Shown here in pieces: positions 60,142-64,000 of a DNA stretch of 64,000 nucleotides; positions within the stretch are counted from its first letter, which is position 1; each line of letters opens with the position of its first letter. Where the stretch lies: the NCBI RefSeq assembly GCF_030067675.1, contig NZ_JASJEV010000002.1, positions 356,576 to 420,575 on the forward strand, read 5' to 3'. The position numbers and the translations under genes were made by a program. Source of the stretch: Chelatococcus albus (GTDB lineage: Bacteria > Pseudomonadota > Alphaproteobacteria > Rhizobiales > Beijerinckiaceae). Under the pieces are notes generated by a model that searched no databases, was not told the DNA's origin, and was given only the letters and a program-made list of their open reading frames with translations.

Positions 60142-60302
60142 GCTAAGAGGGAATCCGGTGCGCCCAAAAGCAATACCGGAGCTGCCCCCGCAACTGTAGG
60201 CGGCGAGCCTTCATCCCAATTGCGCCACTGAAGCCCTCGGGCTTCGGGAAGGCAGGATGAAGGCCGTGACCCGCGAGCCAGGAGACCTGCCGCGACAGCA
60301 TG
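60142..60302 (+). promoter_or_regulatory. Cobalamin riboswitch of metE
   Basis: GGGAATCCGGTGC, ACCGGAGCTGCCCCCGCAAC, TGTAGGCGGCGAGCC, GCCACTG, CTTCGGGAAGGC and GCGAGCCAGGAGACCTGCC are present in order. A GC-rich segment GGGCGGGGTGTCCCGG follows as expression platform, and metE starts about 110 bases later. B12 should repress metE, since MetH can then serve. Sequence is nearly that of the nrdAB leader. Confidence 0.95.
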
Positions 60303-60413
60303 AAACGTCCTCGGGCGGGGTGTCCCGGTGGTCGCACGTCTTACCGGTATTCTAGCCGGAGTACGCACGCGCGCCCGCTCGGCCTTTGCCCCCAACATCA
60401 TGGGGTTGAGCCG

Positions 60414-62756
60414 ATGTCTCTACTTTCACTTCCTGTCAGCACTCTCGGCGTGCCGCGGATAGGTCCGCGCCGTGAGCTCAAGTTCGCACTCGAATCCTAC
60501 TGGTCAGGCAAGTCCGATGCCGCTGCGCTCCTAGAGGCCGCTGCCGGTCTGCGCGCCGCGCATTGGGCGCGCCAGAAGGCGCTCGGTGTGACTAACATCC
60601 CGTCGAACGACTTTTCGCTCTACGACCATGTGCTCGATACGAGCGTCATGGTCGGCGCCATCCCTGAAATTTACGGCTGGACGGGCGGCTCCGTGCCGCT
60701 CGACACCTATTTTGCCATGGCGCGCGGCAGCCAGGGCGATAGCCATGACGCGGCGTGCTCCCACGGTGGTCACGGCGAGCCTCGCGGTGTTCCGGCGCTC
60801 GAAATGACCAAGTGGTTCGATACCAACTACCACTACATGGTGCCGGAGTTCACGAAAGATCAACAATTCACATTGGCTTCGAACAAGCCGGTGGACGAGT
60901 ATCGCGAGGCCAAGGCGCTCGGCTACGAGACACGTCCCGTCCTGCTCGGTCCCGTCACCTATCTAAAGCTCGGCAAGAGCAAAGATCCGACGCTTAACCC
61001 TCTATCGCTCATCGGCAACCTGCTTCCAGTCTATATTGAGGTGCTTCGACGTTTAGCGGCGAACGGTGCCGATTGGGTACAGATCGACGAACCTTGCCTC
61101 GTACTCGACCTCGATGAGGCGACGCGAGACGCATTCCGCCAAGCCTACAGCTTCTTCGCGCACGCGATACCGCAACTGAAGATCATGCTGACGACCTATT
61201 TCGGGGAGCTCGGCGATAATCTCGACGTGGCGCTTGGGTTGCCGGTCGCTGGCCTCCACCTTGATCTTGTTCGCGCGCCGGAGCAGCTCGACACCGTGCT
61301 CGCGAGGGCACCTCAAGGACTCGTGCTGTCGCTCGGTGTTATCGACGGACGCAACATCTGGCGTGCTAACCTGCCCGCCATTCTTGACCACCTGGAGCCG
61401 GTCGTGGCCCGACGCGGCTCCGATCATGTCGAGATCGCACCATCCTGCTCGCTGCTGCACGTTCCGATCGACCTCGATCTGGAACCGGGCCTCGATCCCG
61501 ACCTTAAGGAGTGGCTCGCCTTTTCAGTCCAGAAGATGGGTGAACTCGCCGTCCTGGGGAAGGCGCTGGTCGAGGGCCGAGAGGCCGTGATGCAGCAACT
61601 CACCGACTCTGCCGTTGCGGCCGGCCGGCGCGAGGCGTCGGAGAAGGTGCATGACGCGGCCGTCGCGGCCCGTATCGCCTCGGTCACGCCGGAAATGGCG
61701 AGACGAGCAACCCCCTTCACTGAACGCGCCCGCCTGCAGCGTGCAGCGTTGAATCTACCTTCGTTCCCGACGACGACGATCGGCTCCTTCCCGCAGACCG
61801 AAGACGTTCGCAAAGCCCGTGCGGCACATGCTAAGGGCGCAATCAGCGACGCTGATTACGAGGCCTTTCTGCGCAAGGAGACCGAGGCGGCCGTGCGCTG
61901 GCAAGAGGAGATCGGCCTCGACGTGCTAGTCCATGGCGAATTCGAGCGCAACGACATGGTGCAGTATTTCGGGGAGCAGCTCTCGGGCTTCGCTTTCACC
62001 AAGCATGCCTGGGTGCAGAGCTACGGCTCGCGCTATGTCCGGCCGCCGATCCTGTTCGGTGACGTGTCGCGGCCGCAGCCGATGACGGTAGAATGGTGGC
62101 GCTACGCCCAGTCCCTCACGAAAAAGCCTATGAAGGGCATGCTGACCGGACCGGTCACGATTCTCAACTGGTCATTCGTGCGCGATGATATTCCACGTAG
62201 CGTCGCCTGCCGGCAGATCGCGCTTGCGATCCGAGACGAGGTGCAGGACCTCGAGGCGGCCGGGGCTGGGATGATCCAGATCGACGAAGCTGCTTTACGC
62301 GAAGGTCTGCCGCTCCGAAAGGCCGGCTGGAAGGCCTATCTCGATTGGGCGGTCGAAAGCTTCCGGCTCACCTCTTCTGGCGTTTCGGATGAGACCCAGA
62401 TCCACACCCACATGTGCTATTCGGAGTTCAACGACATCATCGACGCCATCGCTGCGATGGATGCAGACGTCATCTCGATCGAGACTTCGCGCTCGAAAAT
62501 GGAGCTGCTCGATGCCTTCCGGACCTTCAAATATCCGAACGAGATCGGACCCGGAGTTTACGACATCCACTCTCCGCGTGTGCCGGAAACGGTGGAGATG
62601 ACGCAACTGCTTAGTCTTGCGCGGGAGCGCATCGCCGACGGACAGCTCTGGGTCAATCCGGATTGCGGCCTGAAGACCCGCAAATGGGAAGAAGTACGCC
62701 CTGCGCTTGTCAACATGGTTGCTGCGGCGAGGCAACTCCGCCTGGCGGCGGCCTGA
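60414..62756 (+). CDS. metE: Cobalamin-independent methionine synthase
   Basis: 780 residues from [15 protein letters not shown], usual length. N-terminal barrel with [14 protein letters not shown] (folate side) and C-terminal catalytic barrel with zinc ligands His664, Cys668 (motif HTHMCYSE) and Cys751 (NPDCGLKTR). [12 protein letters not shown] marks the start of the second barrel near residue 446. Transfers methyl from 5-methyl-THF triglutamate to homocysteine without B12. Controlled by the riboswitch in its leader and perhaps by the palindrome before it. Confidence 0.96.
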   Translation: MSLLSLPVSTLGVPRIGPRRELKFALESYWSGKSDAAALLEAAAGLRAAHWARQKALGVTNIPSNDFSLYDHVLDTSVMVGAIPEIYGWTGGSVPLDTYFAMARGSQGDSHDAACSHGGHGEPRGVPALEMTKWFDTNYHYMVPEFTKDQQFTLASNKPVDEYREAKALGYETRPVLLGPVTYLKLGKSKDPTLNPLSLIGNLLPVYIEVLRRLAANGADWVQIDEPCLVLDLDEATRDAFRQAYSFFAHAIPQLKIMLTTYFGELGDNLDVALGLPVAGLHLDLVRAPEQLDTVLARAPQGLVLSLGVIDGRNIWRANLPAILDHLEPVVARRGSDHVEIAPSCSLLHVPIDLDLEPGLDPDLKEWLAFSVQKMGELAVLGKALVEGREAVMQQLTDSAVAAGRREASEKVHDAAVAARIASVTPEMARRATPFTERARLQRAALNLPSFPTTTIGSFPQTEDVRKARAAHAKGAISDADYEAFLRKETEAAVRWQEEIGLDVLVHGEFERNDMVQYFGEQLSGFAFTKHAWVQSYGSRYVRPPILFGDVSRPQPMTVEWWRYAQSLTKKPMKGMLTGPVTILNWSFVRDDIPRSVACRQIALAIRDEVQDLEAAGAGMIQIDEAALREGLPLRKAGWKAYLDWAVESFRLTSSGVSDETQIHTHMCYSEFNDIIDAIAAMDADVISIETSRSKMELLDAFRTFKYPNEIGPGVYDIHSPRVPETVEMTQLLSLARERIADGQLWVNPDCGLKTRKWEEVRPALVNMVAAARQLRLAAA

Positions 62757-62863
62757 TCGTGGTCAGGAATACCGGCCGTGTTGCTGAGGCTGCGGTGCGC
62801 GATACTCCCTAAAGGCGGCGTGATCCTTTGCTGCCGGGAAACCACCGGTTCGAGGGCGGCGCG

Positions 62864-63826
62864 ATGAGGCGCCGCCCTTGCAACCACCGGCTCAAGGCCA
62901 ACGCATATCATGGAGCGCGCCGTGAACTCTTGGGTACGCGCATCCCGCTCATTGCGCTTATCCAGGCTGTCGCGGTTGGAGAACACTTGAACTTCCGGCA
63001 TGCGGCCGCCGCTCTTGGCATTAGCCAGTCGTCGGTCAGCGAACGTGTCCGGGCGCTGGAAGAGGCGCTCGGGGTCCGGCTCTTTGAGCGGGGACATCGA
63101 GGAGTTCGACCGACTGAAGCCGGACGCTTCTTTCTCGCCCAAATCACCGATGCGATAGATCAGCTCGACTACGCCGTGAAGACAGCCGGGATGATTGGCG
63201 GCGGCGAGATTGGTCGCATCAGGATCGGCGTGCCGACAACGATCGCCGCGGGGTTCCTTGCCGAACTTCTGGATCGCTATCGACAGCGATGGCCAGGCAT
63301 CGACATCGAACTGTTCGATGGTCGTGCTCGCGATGCCATCCTCAAGGTTCGCGAGGGAGAATTGGACGTCGCCTTCGTCGCCGGGATAACCGATATCCCT
63401 GATTGTCATGCCAAGCCGCTCTGGACAGAACCACTGGTTATCGCGGCACCGGAAAGCGATCCGCGGGCTAAGTGTAGTGCCCTGTCCTGGCGCAATTTCG
63501 CAGACGACCTGTTCCTGGTGCGCTACGGCGGAACTGGCCCGCAAGCACATAATCATATCGTCCGCCGCTTCGAGGAGCGAGGCCTTCACCCGAACGTGCA
63601 GCGCTGCGACGTGGACCACTGCATGCTCCTGTCAATGGTCGCAGCGAATTATGGGATTACGCTTGTGAGCGAGGCGACCAGCAAGGCTGCCCCTCCCGGT
63701 ATCACGTTCATCCGGCTGCTCGATGAACCGGAGCCCGTCAAATTCGGGGCTGTATGGTCCCCGCAGAACACAAGCAAGGCGCTTCGCGGCTTGCTGGATA
63801 TCGCGCGCAAACAAGCCACGATCTAG
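62864..63826 (+). CDS. LysR-family transcriptional regulator
   Basis: 320 residues from the ATG at 62864; a TTG at 62828 would add 12. The winged helix at residues about 27-85 ([21 protein letters not shown] then [14 protein letters not shown]) is typical LysR, followed by the two-lobe effector domain. It lies 107 bases downstream of metE on the same strand, where a MetR-type regulator might be expected, but MetR genes are normally divergent from metE and the effector domain shows nothing MetR-specific. Target unknown. Confidence 0.82.
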   Translation: MRRRPCNHRLKANAYHGARRELLGTRIPLIALIQAVAVGEHLNFRHAAAALGISQSSVSERVRALEEALGVRLFERGHRGVRPTEAGRFFLAQITDAIDQLDYAVKTAGMIGGGEIGRIRIGVPTTIAAGFLAELLDRYRQRWPGIDIELFDGRARDAILKVREGELDVAFVAGITDIPDCHAKPLWTEPLVIAAPESDPRAKCSALSWRNFADDLFLVRYGGTGPQAHNHIVRRFEERGLHPNVQRCDVDHCMLLSMVAANYGITLVSEATSKAAPPGITFIRLLDEPEPVKFGAVWSPQNTSKALRGLLDIARKQATI

Positions 63827-63923
63827 GCTAGACTGGTCCGCCGCGCCTTGGCGAAACCGCGATCCGTAGCGATGAACCGCTCCAGCATGGGTACGATCAG
63901 ACGCACAGGATCGATAGGGGGAT
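63823..63923 (-). pseudogene. 3' fragment of a gene cut by the IS element
   Basis: On the minus strand a frame reads IDPVRLIVPMLERFIATDRG then [10 protein letters not shown] and a TAG that overlaps the stop of the LysR gene. It looks like a protein C-terminus and runs up to the inferred left end of the IS3-type element, where similarity to real coding sequence stops. Parent protein not recognised. Short length makes this uncertain. Confidence 0.3.
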
Positions 63924-64000
63924 TGACCTGCCCCCTTCCTGATCCCTCGGTTTGAGTGAGAGTCCGTCACCTAGAGGAGACGGACGTGAAGAAGAGCAGG
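63924..64000 (+). mobile_element. Left end of an IS3-family insertion sequence (cut by window edge)
   Basis: The terminal sequence TGACCTGCCCCCTTCC is like the inverted-repeat ends I recall for IS3-family elements of the IS407 type. It is followed by a ribosome site (GAGGAG) and the orfA start. Only about 77 bases are in the window, so group and completeness cannot be judged. Confidence 0.55.
63986..64000 (+). CDS. Start of IS3-family transposase OrfA (partial)
   Basis: GTG start eight bases after AGGAG. The five visible codons give (M)KKSR, the usual first residues of IS3-family OrfA proteins, whose next part is normally a helix-turn-helix. The gene continues beyond the right edge. Confidence 0.55.

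Larger units (their letters stand above)
46933..64000. mobile_element. Putative genomic island next to tRNA-Arg; right end not in window
   Basis: Evidence seen: an intact tRNA whose 3' half overlaps the recombinase gene, a recombinase/toxin-antitoxin operon beside it, gene content unlike the housekeeping DNA on the left (B12-independent metabolism, riboswitch pair) and an IS3-type element at the right edge. GC content and codon choice look less extreme than to the left. I did not find a repeat of the tRNA 3' end up to 64000, so the boundary is unknown and the recombinase module could be smaller than the region given. Confidence 0.5.

Noticed and set aside
62864..63826. metR, activator of metE
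   Set aside because: Placed downstream and in the same direction; no MetR-specific feature. Left as LysR of unknown target.
46978..64000. Second copy of the tRNA-Arg 3' end as right attachment site
   Set aside because: I looked for the T-arm segment (GGGAGTTCGAATC) and the anticodon-loop segment and found no second copy by eye; the far end is probably outside the window.

Overview
The window is 64 kb of GC-rich chromosome from an alphaproteobacterium, most likely of the order Hyphomicrobiales (Rhizobiales). The evidence is gene order and signature genes: cytochrome c (cycM-like)-kdsB-pheA, SRP RNA-dnaX-ybaB-recR, def-fmt-truA-dapE, argB-engB-yidC-rnpA-rpmH, PAS_5 and TIGR02281-type proteins, and a DnaX without the zinc-binding cysteines. 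I cannot name the genus.

Layout. (1) 0.1-7.8 kb, minus strand: a pyrimidine/nucleoside catabolism block (phosphopentomutase deoB, the two URC uracil-catabolism genes, uracil phosphoribosyltransferase, ribokinase) plus a Tat-exported PLP enzyme and a secreted retropepsin-like protease. (2) 8.0-15.7 kb, minus: a YejABEF-type oligopeptide/muropeptide ABC importer with two tandem overlapping binding-protein genes. (3) 15.9-31.7 kb: housekeeping genes (cytochrome c, kdsB, pheA, nudC, HIT protein, SRP RNA, dnaX, ybaB, recR, rmuC, def, fmt, truA, dapE, dapD). (4) 31.9-46.8 kb: thiC under a TPP riboswitch, a lytic transglycosylase, argB, engB, the rpmH-rnpA-yidC operon with a clear promoter, a TVP38 membrane protein with a flavoprotein disulfide reductase, and an orphan histidine kinase. 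(5) 46.9 kb to the right edge: tRNA-Arg(ACG), then an accessory region that begins with a large serine recombinase whose reading frame ends inside the tRNA gene.

The accessory region is the notable part. Behind a four-gene recombinase/TumE-TumA toxin-antitoxin operon it carries three metabolic modules that each replace a cobalamin-dependent enzyme: nrdAB (class I ribonucleotide reductase, against the B12-dependent class II enzyme), prp genes of the 2-methylcitrate cycle (against B12-dependent methylmalonyl-CoA mutase) and metE (against B12-dependent MetH). nrdAB and metE each sit behind a cobalamin riboswitch, and the two leaders are nearly the same sequence. The NrdB has Phe at the radical-tyrosine position and Glu as first metal ligand, the pattern of the Mn/Fe class Ic enzymes. 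The prp genes instead have a divergent ScfR/RamB-type regulator with a RamB-like box between. I read the whole as a possible B12-independence island. Its right end is not in the window, and whether the recombinase moved these genes is inference. The window ends in the first codons of an IS3-family transposase.
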